A DNA stretch of 64,000 bases. Source: Virgibacillus proomii. GTDB lineage: Bacteria; Bacillota; Bacilli; Bacillales; Amphibacillaceae. The notes below the pieces were generated by a model. It saw only the letters and a list, made by a program, of their open reading frames with translations, was not told where the DNA came from and searched no databases. Positions 47,059-56,684 of this stretch are shown here, one piece after another. Every line of letters begins with the position of its first letter. Position 1 is the stretch's first letter. The stretch lies in contig NZ_JAHLNO010000028.1 of the NCBI RefSeq assembly GCF_018916875.1, positions 1 through 64,000 of the forward strand, in the 5' to 3' direction. The translations under genes and the position numbers were made by a program.

Positions 47059-47679
47059 ATGTATGTGATGAAACAAAGTGGCTGGGTAGAAGTGATTTCC
47101 GGTAGTATGTTTTCTGGAAAGTCAGAGGAATTGATACGTCGTGTGAGACGTGCTACATATGCTAACCTGGTAGTTCGGGTATTTAAACCAGCTATTGATA
47201 ATCGTTATGAAAAGGATGCTGTTGTTTCTCATAACGGTACTTCAATAATTGCAAGACCAATTAAAGATGTAGAAGAGCTAATGGAACATATAGATGAAAA
47301 AGTAGATATCGTTGGGATAGATGAAGCCCAGTTTTTTAGTGAATCTATTGTTACAATTGTTGAACAATTGGCGAATAAAGGGATACGTGTTATAGTTGCC
47401 GGTTTAGATACGGATTTTCGTGGCGAACCATTTGGTCCAATGCCGAAGCTAATGGCTTTAAGTGAATCTGTTACTAAATTAAACGCAATTTGCCCGATTT
47501 GTGGTTCCCCTGCAAGTAGAACACAACGTTTAATAGATGGTAAACCTGCCTCTTATCATGATCCAATCATTCTAGTTGGCGCTTCTGAATCCTATGAGCC
47601 AAGATGCCGACATCATCATGAAGTTCCTAATAAACCAAACTATATCATAGCTGAAAAATTGTCCAAGCTTAATCCATAA
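47059..47679 (+). CDS. tdk: Thymidine kinase
   Basis: 206 aa, type II (TK1-like), thymidine salvage to dTMP. The Walker A is [28 protein letters not shown] is the Walker B-like segment, then [14 protein letters not shown] zinc-binding CPICG pairs with CRHHHEV. The lasso [23 protein letters not shown] is complete. I choose the ATG at 47059 (MYVMKQSGW), which matches the B. subtilis start and has GAGAGGG about 8 nt upstream. The TTG at 47038 has no ribosome site. Confidence 0.94.
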   Translation: MYVMKQSGWVEVISGSMFSGKSEELIRRVRRATYANLVVRVFKPAIDNRYEKDAVVSHNGTSIIARPIKDVEELMEHIDEKVDIVGIDEAQFFSESIVTIVEQLANKGIRVIVAGLDTDFRGEPFGPMPKLMALSESVTKLNAICPICGSPASRTQRLIDGKPASYHDPIILVGASESYEPRCRHHHEVPNKPNYIIAEKLSKLNP

Positions 47680-47992
47680 AGGCGCTATCAAGGCGTCTTT
47701 ATTCCTGTTTAGGAAGCTATATCTGCTACTAAATTGTGGATATCATCGTTTAGCTTACGCCTAAGCGCCCGTGCTGTTGTGTCTAACTTATTCCTCTTGA
47801 ACTGAAGTAAACTTTTCGAACCGCTTCCTGTGATGAGTCAACGTTGTAGATGTTGTTCGTTAATTACATGGAATAACATAGAGGTTTAGCCCTTAGATCT
47901 AGCTAAATAAGCCAGTTAAAAAAGTGGCTTTCATGTCTTTTCAAATAATAAACCGTGCCATTCGTTTTTTAAAATCCTTATACAAATCGATT

Positions 47993-48021
47993 TTGACCTT
48001 GAAACGGGAGTATACTATAAT
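47993..48021 (+). promoter_or_regulatory. Sigma-A promoter of prfA-prmC
   Basis: TTGACC (47993-47998), a 17-nt spacer, TATAAT (48016-48021), 30 bp before the prfA ATG. This is a near-consensus promoter, so the run starting at prfA is transcribed independently of tdk. Confidence 0.8.
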
Positions 48022-48051
48022 TATACTGTTAATCAGAAAGAGGTGACCGTG

Positions 48052-49122
48052 ATGTTAGAACGTTTACAATCTTTAGAAGATCGTTATAATAAATTAAATG
48101 AGTTGTTAAGTGATCCGGAAATAATTAGTGATTCAACAAAACTTCGAGAATATTCAAAGGAACAGGCTGGACTAGAGGATGTTGTCCAAGCATATCGTGA
48201 ATATAAAGATGTGATGCAAGAGTTAAAAGATGCGAAAGAGATGCAAGAAGAACAGCTGGATGAAGAAATGGCAGAAATGGTGAAACTAGAAATTACTGAT
48301 CTGACTGAGAGGAAAGAAGTATTAGAGGAAAGACTAAAGATTTTATTATTACCCAAAGATCCCAATGATGATAAAAACGTCTTTATGGAAATACGCGGTG
48401 CAGCAGGTGGAGATGAGGCTGCGTTATTTGCCGGTGATTTATATCGTATGTATACTCGTTACGCCGAAAGTAACGGGTGGAAAACGGAGGTAATGGAAGT
48501 CCATACGACAGGCGTTGGTGGATATAAGGAAATTATCTTTATGATTAACGGAAAAGGTGCTTATTCTCGTCTTAAATATGAAAATGGTGCACATCGCGTG
48601 CAACGGGTTCCAGAGACTGAATCAGGAGGACGTATCCATACATCAACAGCAACGGTAGCTGTACTGCCTGAAGCTGAAGAAGTTGAAGTGGAAATTCATG
48701 AAAAAGACATTCGCGTTGATACATTTGCCTCTAGTGGACCAGGAGGACAAAGTGTTAATACAACGATGTCTGCTGTTCGTTTAACACATCTTCCAACAGG
48801 CATTGTTGTTTCTATCCAAGATGAGAAGTCACAGATAAAAAATAAAGAGAAAGCAATGAAGGTTTTACGAGCTCGTATTTATGATATGTACCAACAAGAA
48901 GCGCAAGCAGAATATGATGAAAATCGTAAATCTGCAGTAGGAACAGGAGACCGCTCTGAGCGTATTCGCACGTATAATTTTCCGCAAAATCGTGTGACAG
49001 ATCACCGGATTGGTCTTACCATTCAAAAGCTTGATCAAATTTTAGAAGGAAAATTAGATGAAATTATTGATGCGTTAATTATGGAAGATCAAACAAAGAA
49101 GCTGGAGCAAATTGGTGAATAA
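48052..49122 (+). CDS. prfA: Peptide chain release factor 1
   Basis: 356 aa. It reads UAA and UAG stop codons and triggers peptide release. The GGQ motif is in [20 protein letters not shown], and the codon-recognition region lies in domain 2 upstream. [27 protein letters not shown] is typical. I start at the ATG 48052 (AGAGGTG upstream); three codons further upstream are in frame but include the ribosome site. prmC follows 13 nt after the stop. Confidence 0.96.
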   Translation: MLERLQSLEDRYNKLNELLSDPEIISDSTKLREYSKEQAGLEDVVQAYREYKDVMQELKDAKEMQEEQLDEEMAEMVKLEITDLTERKEVLEERLKILLLPKDPNDDKNVFMEIRGAAGGDEAALFAGDLYRMYTRYAESNGWKTEVMEVHTTGVGGYKEIIFMINGKGAYSRLKYENGAHRVQRVPETESGGRIHTSTATVAVLPEAEEVEVEIHEKDIRVDTFASSGPGGQSVNTTMSAVRLTHLPTGIVVSIQDEKSQIKNKEKAMKVLRARIYDMYQQEAQAEYDENRKSAVGTGDRSERIRTYNFPQNRVTDHRIGLTIQKLDQILEGKLDEIIDALIMEDQTKKLEQIGE

Positions 49123-49135
49123 AAGGATGAAAGTA

Positions 49136-49987
49136 ATGAAGCAATATGAAGTCCTTCAATGGGCTTCCCTTTTTTTAAAGAAACATCAACGCGAAGAACG
49201 GGTAGCAGAAATTCTTTTGCAGCATTATTTACAAGTATCATCAGCAGCTTTTTATATGAACATGCAAGAACCGGTTTCAGAGGAAGTATTAGTGAAGTAT
49301 AAAAGGGCTATTCAGCAGCATGCTGAAATGGGAATACCTGTTCAACATATTATGGGCTTTGCTTCATTTTACGGGCGAAAATATAAAGTTAATAAGCATG
49401 TACTTATCCCGAGACCAGAGACAGAAGAACTGGTTCATTTCGTCATTCAAACAGTAAAAAAGCAGTTTGAAAATCAGGCACTTACAATTGTTGATATTGG
49501 AACAGGAAGCGGGGTAATTGCAATTACGCTCGCTTTGGAACTAAAGAATGTAAATGTCTATGCTACTGATATTTCAAAATTTGCTTTAACTGTAGCCAGA
49601 GAGAATGCAAAAAAACATCAAGTCTCTGTACAATTTTTAATGGGGGACTTTTTAGAGCCAGTACACAAAAATGATATTCAACCAGATATTATAGTTTCTA
49701 ACCCACCATATATTGCACAAACGGAAGCTAGTTTGTTGAGAGATACGGTAAAAAATTTCGATCCAAAGCTTGCTCTTTTTGCTGAGAATGAAGGATTAGC
49801 TGCCTATCAACAAATAATAAACCAAACAAAAGAAATGGCTGTATCGCCTTCATTTATCGCTTTTGAAATCGGTCATCGTCAGGCTGAAGCGGTATCTGAG
49901 TTAGTGCATCATGCTTATCCAAATAGTGATCTGCAAGTGTTAAAGGATATAAATAGAAAAGACCGCATTGTCGCTGTAAAAATATAA
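49136..49987 (+). CDS. prmC: Peptide chain release factor N5-glutamine methyltransferase
   Basis: 283 aa. It methylates the Gln of the GGQ motif in RF1 and RF2, which explains its coupling to prfA. The SAM-binding site is VDIGTGSGVIAITLAL, and the catalytic NPPY is in IVSNPPYIA. The N-terminal helical substrate-binding domain is present (WASLFLKKHQREERVAEILL). I use the ATG at 49136, 9 nt after AAAAGG; a GTG at 49112 inside prfA is possible but less likely. Confidence 0.93.
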   Translation: MKQYEVLQWASLFLKKHQREERVAEILLQHYLQVSSAAFYMNMQEPVSEEVLVKYKRAIQQHAEMGIPVQHIMGFASFYGRKYKVNKHVLIPRPETEELVHFVIQTVKKQFENQALTIVDIGTGSGVIAITLALELKNVNVYATDISKFALTVARENAKKHQVSVQFLMGDFLEPVHKNDIQPDIIVSNPPYIAQTEASLLRDTVKNFDPKLALFAENEGLAAYQQIINQTKEMAVSPSFIAFEIGHRQAEAVSELVHHAYPNSDLQVLKDINRKDRIVAVKI

Positions 49988-50054
49988 TTTATAAGAATAC
50001 TAGTTTAAAATCATTAGCCATTGTCCATAATGATGGATAGCAAGGGAGGAAATA

Positions 50055-50669
50055 ATGATGAAGAAGCTAGTATTTTTTGTTTTTATATGTTTCATAGTAT
50101 TTCTTAGTATTCCGGCGCAAGTAGTTAGTCAAAAAGATAATGTGAATGTCAAGGAGGATTTTCAAGTTATTCCTGATGAAGCGATTCGCTTACGTATATT
50201 AGCTCATAGCGATAATGAAGAAGATCAAACATTAAAGCGTCTTGTCCGTGATCGGGTTAATGAAGAAATTACAACCTGGGTGGAAGAAATTACAGATATT
50301 GAGCAAGCTAGACAATTAATAGAACAACGTATTCCTGAAGTCGAAAGCATTGTTAAAGAAGTATTGGAAGAATCCGAGGTAAATCAAGAATTTGAAGTAA
50401 AATATGGTAACAACGTATCCTTTCCTGCAAAAGTTTATGGATCTTATGTATATCCTGCGGGAGAGTACGAAGCAGTGTTAATCACGATTGGAGAAGGAAA
50501 AGGGGATAATTGGTGGTGTGTGTTGTTTCCACCGTTATGTTTTCTCGACTTTTCTACTGGCACAAACGCTGTCTCTGCTGAAGAAGCACATCGTGAAGAA
50601 ATGAAAGAAGATGAAGACGATGAACCTGAAGTAACGTTTTTTCTCTTTGAATGGCTAGGATGGTCATAG
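50055..50669 (+). CDS. spoIIR: Stage II sporulation protein R
   Basis: 204 aa. It is made in the forespore and secreted to the intermembrane space, where it triggers SpoIIGA to process pro-SigE in the mother cell. A signal peptide (KKLVFFVFICFIVFLSIPAQ) is followed by the family core IPDEAIRLRILAHSDNEEDQTLKRLVRDRV and later AKVYGSYVYPAGEYEAVLITIGEGKGDNWWCVLFPPLCF. The C-terminus is acidic and unusual in length but within family range. It follows prmC as in B. subtilis. I did not find a clear SigF promoter in the 67-nt gap. Confidence 0.94.
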   Translation: MMKKLVFFVFICFIVFLSIPAQVVSQKDNVNVKEDFQVIPDEAIRLRILAHSDNEEDQTLKRLVRDRVNEEITTWVEEITDIEQARQLIEQRIPEVESIVKEVLEESEVNQEFEVKYGNNVSFPAKVYGSYVYPAGEYEAVLITIGEGKGDNWWCVLFPPLCFLDFSTGTNAVSAEEAHREEMKEDEDDEPEVTFFLFEWLGWS

Positions 50670-50739
50670 TTTTAAGAAACCCTGCATAAAATAAACTAAT
50701 TCGATAAAGACTATTAAATCGTAATAGAGGTGAGTAGAA

Positions 50740-51141
50740 ATGAATTTAATTCAGGCAAATAAGGCATCAAGGGAACGATTAGAGCAATTTTTACAAACGA
50801 ATCCAAATGTGAACAAACATAGTTTATTCCAATATGGTTACGTAGTAGAGATGAGAGGGAATATTGAAGGCTGTTTTACCTTGGAAGAGATCGAGGAAGG
50901 TACGTATTGGCTGAAGCAGCTTTACATTACGCAGTCCGAAGCGGCGATCCTTCCTGTGCTTTTGGAAGCTATTTTAACAATGGCTAAGCAGAAGCATGCT
51001 CAACGTGTATATGTTCACAGTCATCAGCCAGTTGTGGATATTTTGCTGGAAGCGCTACAATTTCATCCACAAAAAGAGAGAGTATCTGTGAATAATTATG
51101 ATAAAAGTAATGGGAACTGGTGGTTATACCATGTTTCTTAA
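50740..51141 (+). CDS. GNAT-like small protein
   Basis: 133 aa. The order of a short strand, EGCFTLEEIEEGTYWLKQLYI, the helix LPVLLEAILTMAKQKHA, QRVYVHSHQPVVDILLEALQF and a final strand NWWLYHVS resembles a minimal acetyltransferase (GNAT) fold. The usual acetyl-CoA loop (Q/RxxGxG/A) is not obvious, so catalytic activity is uncertain. It sits where B. subtilis has ywlA/ywlB between spoIIR and ywlC. A ribosome site (AGAGGTGAG) precedes the ATG. Confidence 0.5.
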   Translation: MNLIQANKASRERLEQFLQTNPNVNKHSLFQYGYVVEMRGNIEGCFTLEEIEEGTYWLKQLYITQSEAAILPVLLEAILTMAKQKHAQRVYVHSHQPVVDILLEALQFHPQKERVSVNNYDKSNGNWWLYHVS

Positions 51142-51142
51142 C

Positions 51143-51283
51143 ATATTCACAATATTACCCACAGAATTTGTGGATAACTATCGTTTTTCTTGTGGATTAT
51201 GTGTATAAATATAAATAGTAGGAGTAATAAGCAAGATTGAAAATAATAAGTCTGTGGATATCTCTGTTGAGTAATTGTCCACA
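51143..51283. promoter_or_regulatory. DnaA-box cluster upstream of ywlC
   Basis: Seven 9-mers match TTATNCACA with at most one mismatch within 141 bp. Perfect on the minus strand: 51169-51177 (TGTGGATAA) and 51200-51208 (TGTGTATAA). One mismatch: 51143-51151, 51155-51163, 51191-51199, 51253-51261 and 51275-51283. DnaA-box clusters outside oriC are known in B. subtilis, including one near ywlC, where they bind DnaA and affect initiation timing. Confidence 0.75.
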
Positions 51284-51449
51284 GATTTTATTTTCCATAT
51301 TAAAGTACTAGCGTTACATAAACTTTTTAAGTAAAGGTCAACTCAAATTATTGTCAATGTTTTGGATAATAGAAATTCTAACTAAAATATATATAAAACC
51401 TTATAATTAAGGAATGGTAGTCCTTCCAAACCCCTAATTATAAGGAGAA

Positions 51450-51570
51450 TACATCCGTGGACAATAATATCATAAAAACTATATTCAAGGAATATATACA
51501 TCAGATGCGAAACTTATCGAAAAAATGATTGCTCATGCTGGGATTGATAAGTTTGATTTGAACTTAAGAT
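51450..51570 (+). pseudogene. Possible broken small ORF before ywlC
   Basis: AAGGAG lies 11 nt before GTG at 51458 (VDNNIIKTIF...), which stops after 23 codons. The next frame reads YIQGIYTSDAKLIEKMIAHAGIDKFDLNLR and then a stop. A one-base shift after codon 8 would join them into a plausible small helical protein. No family recognised. Confidence 0.25.
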
Positions 51571-51630
51571 GATTGCGTAAATAATCTAGTTCTACTAAAA
51601 TGATGATAGTAGAAAAGAGGTAAAGCCATA

Positions 51631-52656
51631 ATGGAAACAAAATATTGGGATATCTATCATAACGCCGAAGAACACCAACTGGCTATTCAGCAAGCAGCAA
51701 AATTACTTCAGCAAGGAGAAGCTGTTGCTTTTCCAACTGAAACGGTCTATGGTTTGGGTGCAAATGCTACGGATGAACAGGCCGTCAATAAAATTTTTAA
51801 TGCAAAGGGACGCCCACAGGATAACCCATTAATTGCTCATGTTGCATCGAAATCACAAGTAGCGGAACTTGTTACGGATTGGCCGGATTATGTAGATAAG
51901 TTAATGGAACTATATACTCCAGGCCCCATTACATTTGTGTTACCGAGTAATGGACGATGCGCCCCCAATGTAACAGCTGGACTAGATACAGTTGGAGTAC
52001 GTATACCGAGTCATCCTATTGCTCAACAATTATTAACAGCATGTGGTTTGCCGATTGCAGCTCCAAGTGCGAACATATCTGGAAAACCCAGTCCTACTAC
52101 TGCTTTACATGTATGGGAAGATTTAAACGGAAAAATTGCCGCAATTTTAGATGGAGGTCCGACCGGTGTTGGTCTAGAGTCGACAGTGATTGACTGTACA
52201 AATAGTATTCCTATTATTTTAAGACCGGGAGGAGTCACCAAAGAACAAATAGAACAAGCAGCCGGATCGGTAATGGTAGATCCAGGATTAGCTGTTAAAA
52301 CAGAAAAACCAAAAGCTCCTGGTATGAAATATCGGCATTATTCTCCAGAAGTACCTTTGTGGATTGTTACTGGGGCAAAGCAAAACATTAAACAAACGAT
52401 TGATCAACTTCAAGCTGAAGGTAAACGAGTTGGATTGATGGGTACTGCTCAAATGATAGACGGTCTCCATGCCCACTCAACCATTTCATTAGGGGAAACT
52501 ATGGAGCAAGTAGCGACAAACCTATATGACGCTTTACGAACCTTTAAACGAGACGATGTGGATGTTATCGTTTGTCAATCTTTTTCAGAACGGGGCATTG
52601 GACAAGCGGTCATGAATCGGTTGACGAAAGCAGCGAGCAACTATATTCACGTATAA
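51631..52656 (+). CDS. ywlC: L-threonylcarbamoyladenylate synthase (Sua5/YwlC)
   Basis: 341 aa. It forms threonylcarbamoyl-AMP from Thr, bicarbonate and ATP for the t6A37 tRNA modification. The N-terminal YrdC domain has EAVAFPTETVYGLGANA, KGRPQDNPLIAHV and APSANISGKPSPT, including the KxR...SxN binding residues. The C-terminal Sua5 domain (about 230-341) is present, so this is the long Sua5 type and not the short TsaC. AAAGAGG lies about 8 nt before the ATG. The DnaA-box cluster sits about 350 bp upstream. Confidence 0.95.
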   Translation: METKYWDIYHNAEEHQLAIQQAAKLLQQGEAVAFPTETVYGLGANATDEQAVNKIFNAKGRPQDNPLIAHVASKSQVAELVTDWPDYVDKLMELYTPGPITFVLPSNGRCAPNVTAGLDTVGVRIPSHPIAQQLLTACGLPIAAPSANISGKPSPTTALHVWEDLNGKIAAILDGGPTGVGLESTVIDCTNSIPIILRPGGVTKEQIEQAAGSVMVDPGLAVKTEKPKAPGMKYRHYSPEVPLWIVTGAKQNIKQTIDQLQAEGKRVGLMGTAQMIDGLHAHSTISLGETMEQVATNLYDALRTFKRDDVDVIVCQSFSERGIGQAVMNRLTKAASNYIHV

Positions 52657-52744
52657 CAACACACCAACGCATTTTGTGTATTGCACCCCAAACATGCCAG
52701 TAGTAGTATAAGACCAAGGCCATGGTCCTGTGCTACTATTTTTT

Positions 52745-53107
52745 TATACTATAGGAAAGTATAAAATTTTTGGGTTTATAGTATAAGAAAAACTACAGCT
52801 TTCGCTAAAGAGGCTGGGACAAAACTAAAACAGCTGATTAAAAAACGAACAATAAATCGTCCTTGTGTATACGCAAGTTTTTAGCGTAGTCAAAATATGT
52901 AGACTCCTGCGGGAATAGCTCGAGCTGAAGATCCCGCAGGAAAGCGATCTTTGCTTTCCGAGGAAGCTGAGGCCGTGCCCGCGGAAAGCGAAATATTTTG
53001 ACGTAGCGATGATAGGAATTTTTTTAACACAAACAAACCAACAATTATAAACAAATTGTTCGTTTTTTGCTATTTAGTATTTGCTTATGTCCCAGCCCCT
53101 TTCTAAT
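52745..53107 (+). repeat. Repeat A copy 7 split by family E element copy 4
   Basis: A runs from 52745 to GCTTTCGCTAAAG (about 52809). It is replaced by E (52808-53102: AAGAGGCTGGGACA ... TGTCCCAGCCCCTT) and then ends with TTCTAAT as A does. The A terminator-like stem (ACTTGGCGACAAGCCAAG) is gone, so E substituted for it or was inserted with a deletion. Confidence 0.85.
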
Positions 53108-53380
53108 AGTAGAAGTGAAGAACAGCCGTTCTAACTTTGGGATCAATATAGAATCCGCACCCCAAACAGGCTAACTTCACACCCTTATTGGGTTGTTTAT
53201 TTATGTCTAAGCCCAGGGAAGAGTGTTAGAAATGGGTTTTAACATAACTATTTTTAGGGATAAGCCCAATTAATCTATTTGCCCCCAAAATCAAATGAAA
53301 TGAAGTGAATCTTAACCAGGTTATACATATTTTTTCTTGGGCACACATATAGTTTATAAGCATGTCCAAGGAGGATTGTA

Positions 53381-53929
53381 ATGTCAGGTTATATTGGTGA
53401 AATAACTGCTTTATTGTTTTTAGCATTTGCACTTGGATTAGATGCTTTTTCCGTTAGTCTAGGACTAGGTATGCAACGGCTCCGATTAAAGCGGATAGCT
53501 CTTATTGGTATGATTATAGGTGTATTTCATATTATGATGCCGTTTATTGGAATTGTATCTGGCAAGCTGATTTCAGAGCAAATCGGGCATTTGACAACCG
53601 TTGTTGGGGGACTTTTGTTAATAGGAATTGGGGCACAAATGTTTTTTTCTGCATTTAGCGATCAGATAAAGATTATCCAACCGATAGGAACTGGTTTATT
53701 TTTATTGGCATTAAGCTTAAGCATGGATAGCTTTTCCGTTGGACTGAGTCTTGGTATCTCAGGTGTTAAAACAGCTTTTGCCCTCATTTTATTTGGAATG
53801 TTAAGCGCAGTACTCTCTTGGATAGGCATGCTAATCGGGAAAAAAGTTCATGGATATTTAGGAGTGTATAGTGAATTATTAGGTGGGAGTATTTTAATCG
53901 CATTTGGCATGCGCCTACTATTTGGTTAG
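53381..53929 (+). CDS. mntP: Manganese efflux pump MntP
   Basis: 182 aa, six predicted membrane helices. Two repeated motifs carry the conserved acidic residues: FALGLDAFSVSLGLG near 15-29 and LSLSMDSFSVGLSLG near 110-124. Known MntP exports Mn2+ and protects from manganese excess. It is the YwlD homologue, lying between ywlC and ywlE as in B. subtilis. AAGGAGG lies 7 nt before the ATG. I find no yybP-ykoY-type riboswitch in the 270 bp upstream. Confidence 0.92.
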   Translation: MSGYIGEITALLFLAFALGLDAFSVSLGLGMQRLRLKRIALIGMIIGVFHIMMPFIGIVSGKLISEQIGHLTTVVGGLLLIGIGAQMFFSAFSDQIKIIQPIGTGLFLLALSLSMDSFSVGLSLGISGVKTAFALILFGMLSAVLSWIGMLIGKKVHGYLGVYSELLGGSILIAFGMRLLFG

Positions 53930-54344
53930 CTGTTTATAACAGATTGACTAACAGCTTAAACATTATTTTGCAATAATCGGGTTTAAAATATATCCTTATT
54001 AAATTACTAGTTAAATAAAAAACATACATAATTGTATGAATTGTGAATAAGAATAGACAATACATATTTCCTCCACATCCGTTCTGCAATTGGATAGACA
54101 GATGAGGGGTTTTTTGCTGCTAACAATGAAAGAACTGTACGGATATGGTATATTAGTAGGAGAGTAATGATGATTAAATAAGAATAGAAGATGTGTTACA
54201 AGGATTAACAATAAAACGTATGTATTTTGGTATTTGAAATATGCTTCCAAAATTAATATGTCCTATTGTGAAGAATGTAACGACAAAAGAAAGGTAACTA
54301 TTTACAATAGCATGAAAAATTTTTAATTGGAGGTACCGGCTGCA
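53930..54344. other. Spacer between mntP and ywlE
   Basis: A weak stem near 54070-54118 (CCTCCACATC.../GATGAGGGG followed by TTTTTT) may end mntP transcription. AATTGGAGG lies ahead of ywlE. No gene seen. Confidence 0.35.
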
Positions 54345-54950
54345 ATGAAGTTGTTATTTGTATGTACAGGTAATACGTGCCGAAGCCCTATGGCTGAAGC
54401 CTTAGCAAAGTATAAAATCCTAAATACAGAGGTGAAATCAGCTGGGGTTTTTGCCGTCGAAAATCAACAAGCCAGCCCCAAAGCAATTCAAGCGCTTAAA
54501 GAGAAAGGGATCAAGCTGGATCATCGTTCCCAACCAGTTACGCAAGAATTGCTTAATTGGGCAGATATTGTATTAACTATGACGACTCAACATAAACAGT
54601 CATTAATTATGGAGTACCCCAACTTTCAAGAAAAGTATTACACTTTTAAAGAATATGTATTAGAAGCCGATAAAAAAGTATGGGAGCAATTGAAGAAGGC
54701 ATATGCGGATTATGAGGAAAAAAGGTCGATATTTATCCAGAAAAATCAGCATAAATTAGACAATTCTTTGCTAGACCAACAAATACAAGAACATCTTGCA
54801 GAAGAAATGGAAAATATTAGGCGATTGGAAGCAAACTTAATAAATTATGACATCTCAGATCCTTTCGGCGGTGATTTACGGGCATATAAGAATACGTTGG
54901 AGGAATTGGATAAATATATTGACCTATTACGAAAAAAAATCTCGAAATAG
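54345..54950 (+). CDS. ywlE: Protein-arginine phosphatase YwlE with a helical insert
   Basis: 201 aa. A low-molecular-weight phosphatase fold; the YwlE group removes phosphate from phospho-arginine and opposes McsB. The P-loop is CTGNTCRS with Cys7, Thr11 (the residue linked to arginine specificity) and Arg13. The general-acid loop is DPFGG with Asp172. Family members are about 150 aa. Here roughly 60 extra residues (about 108-168, lysine/glutamate-rich, predicted helical or coiled) sit just before the acid loop. GGAGG lies 11 nt before the ATG; TTG at 54327 is part of the same site. Confidence 0.9.
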   Translation: MKLLFVCTGNTCRSPMAEALAKYKILNTEVKSAGVFAVENQQASPKAIQALKEKGIKLDHRSQPVTQELLNWADIVLTMTTQHKQSLIMEYPNFQEKYYTFKEYVLEADKKVWEQLKKAYADYEEKRSIFIQKNQHKLDNSLLDQQIQEHLAEEMENIRRLEANLINYDISDPFGGDLRAYKNTLEELDKYIDLLRKKISK

Positions 54951-54964
54951 GTGGGGAAAGTTTT

Positions 54965-56324
54965 ATGGAGACAAAGAAGTATCGGTTCAGTTTACGGTTG
55001 AAGCTGGTGTTATTTACGACTACTTTAGCTTTGGTAACGTATTCAGTAAGCGCTATATTCATTTATGTTGTTTATGACTATGTAAAAAATTTTATGGATG
55101 TTTCTGAACATTTTTTTACGATAACAACTTTTATATTGGGAATTATTTGGTCAGGCATTTTAGCCTTTTTTGCAGCAAGATTTATTGTCAAGCCGCTTGA
55201 AAAATTAGAAGCTGCTGCATCTGAGGCTGCTAAGGGAAACTTAAAACAAGTTATTGAAATTTCGAAGTCGGATGATGAAATTAAAGCATTGGCAATATCT
55301 TTTGATAAAATGCTTAAAAATTTAACCGATATCGTACATAATATAGACAAGCACTTTAAAACCACGAATACATCAGTTATTCATATTCGGGAGGCTTCTG
55401 AGCAGGCAAACCAGCACTCACTTTCAATTCGCTCTTCAGCTGATGAAATTTCCAAGGGGGCTGAAAATGCTTCTGAAGCAATTCAAAATACAGCAGAAGC
55501 AGTGGAACTCGCTACAGAGCTTGCAGAAGAAGTCCAACGAAAAGCAGCTGATTCTAAGAATAAATCCAATGCTATGCTGGAGATTTTAGAACATAGCAAG
55601 CAATCTGTTAATCAATTAGTAGCCGGAATACAAAAACTAGTGAATGAACAAGAAGCATCTTTAAAAGATGTAGATCATTTAAAAGAAAATGCTTTGCAAG
55701 TAGAGACAATTATTACGATGGTTGGAGAAATTGCCGAACAAACAAATTTATTAGCATTAAACGCTTCAATTGAAGCAGCACGTGCTGGTGAGCATGGTAA
55801 AGGGTTTGCAGTTGTAGCGGATGAAATTCGTAAGTTAGCAGATCAAAGTGCTCAGGCTGTACAACGAATTTCTGGATTAATTACTGCTATCCAAGATGAC
55901 GTTGCTGCTGTAGTAATTAAAATAGATGATAACGTATCCTATGCTAAACAAGAAGCCGATAATGGGAAGAAGACAAATACCGTCATTGCCGAAATGTCTG
56001 GTTCTGTTGAAGAGGTAGCTACAGAAATTGGTCGGATTACTAATTTAGTTGATCAACAGTTACAAGCGATTCAAGATACGGTAAAACAATCTCAGTCGGA
56101 TTACTAATTTAGTTGATCAACAGTTACAAGCGATTCAAGATACGGTAAAACAATCTCAGGAGGTTGCTGCTGTTGCAGAGGAAACGTCAGCTGGTGCGGA
56201 GGAAGTTAATGCCTCCATTCACGAACAAGCATCGACTATTGAAAGGGTCGATGAATTGGCGCATGAATTAGAAAAACAAGCAACGATTCTAAATCAACAA
56301 ATCAATCAATTTAAAGTAAAGTGA
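54965..56324 (+). pseudogene. Methyl-accepting chemotaxis protein, frameshifted by a 64-bp duplication
   Basis: The frame has two membrane helices near the N-terminus with a very short outside loop (about 16-38 and 50-72). A HAMP domain (about 72-125) and an MCP signalling domain follow, with the conserved hairpin tip [38 protein letters not shown] in pieces. The frame stops at 56107 because 56032-56095 is repeated exactly as 56096-56159 (64 bp, not a multiple of 3). Removing one copy restores the frame to 56324 (54 more codons: EVAAVAEETSAGAEE...QINQFKVK). The stop would remove the final C-terminal helix and methylation region. Confidence 0.9.
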
Positions 56325-56416
56325 AATTCACGGAATGTTAATAGAACCGAGCGAGTATTTAGATTCTGTTAATTCAAGATAGAATTCTGGAGTGTATCTA
56401 TCATTCTGTTTGTGGG

Positions 56417-56446
56417 GTGTACGGCACCTTAGATGCGTGATAAAGT
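56417..56446 (-). repeat. Family B left-end fragment in reverse orientation
   Basis: GTACGGCACCTTAGATGCGTGATAAAG is the reverse complement of the B left end (TTTATC.CGCAT.TAAGGTGCCGTA). It is the only reverse B piece I saw, and it lies directly before a forward copy. Confidence 0.6.
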
Positions 56447-56458
56447 GGACTTAGAAGC

Positions 56459-56621
56459 TTTTATCCCGCATGTAAGGTGGCCGTAAGACTCCCACTTTAA
56501 GAGCCTGAGTTGGTACAAAAGGGTCTAAGTGGGAGAAAACGGCACCTAAATGCCCGATTCGTTTAACTAGCATTCAGTAGAAGATGGAAGAAAACTCCTA
56601 CTGAATGAAGTTTCACTTTAT
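56459..56621 (+). repeat. Family B copy upstream of rpiB
   Basis: TTTAT at 56459-56463 and 56617-56621. Both hairpins are complete apart from one extra G in GGTGGCCGT. It lies 60 bp before the rpiB start. Confidence 0.9.
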
Positions 56622-56684
56622 CTCCCGGATAAGAAGTAAAAACAATAAAAAGTAGTTCAACCATAAGAAAAGGAGTTAAATCAA

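Noticed and set aside
53107..53380. Manganese riboswitch (yybP-ykoY) before mntP
   Set aside because: I looked for the conserved paired core and did not find it; the segment looks like decayed spacer repeats.
54847..55077. 76-aa frame overlapping ywlE and the chemoreceptor start
   Set aside because: Out-of-frame reading of two recognised genes.
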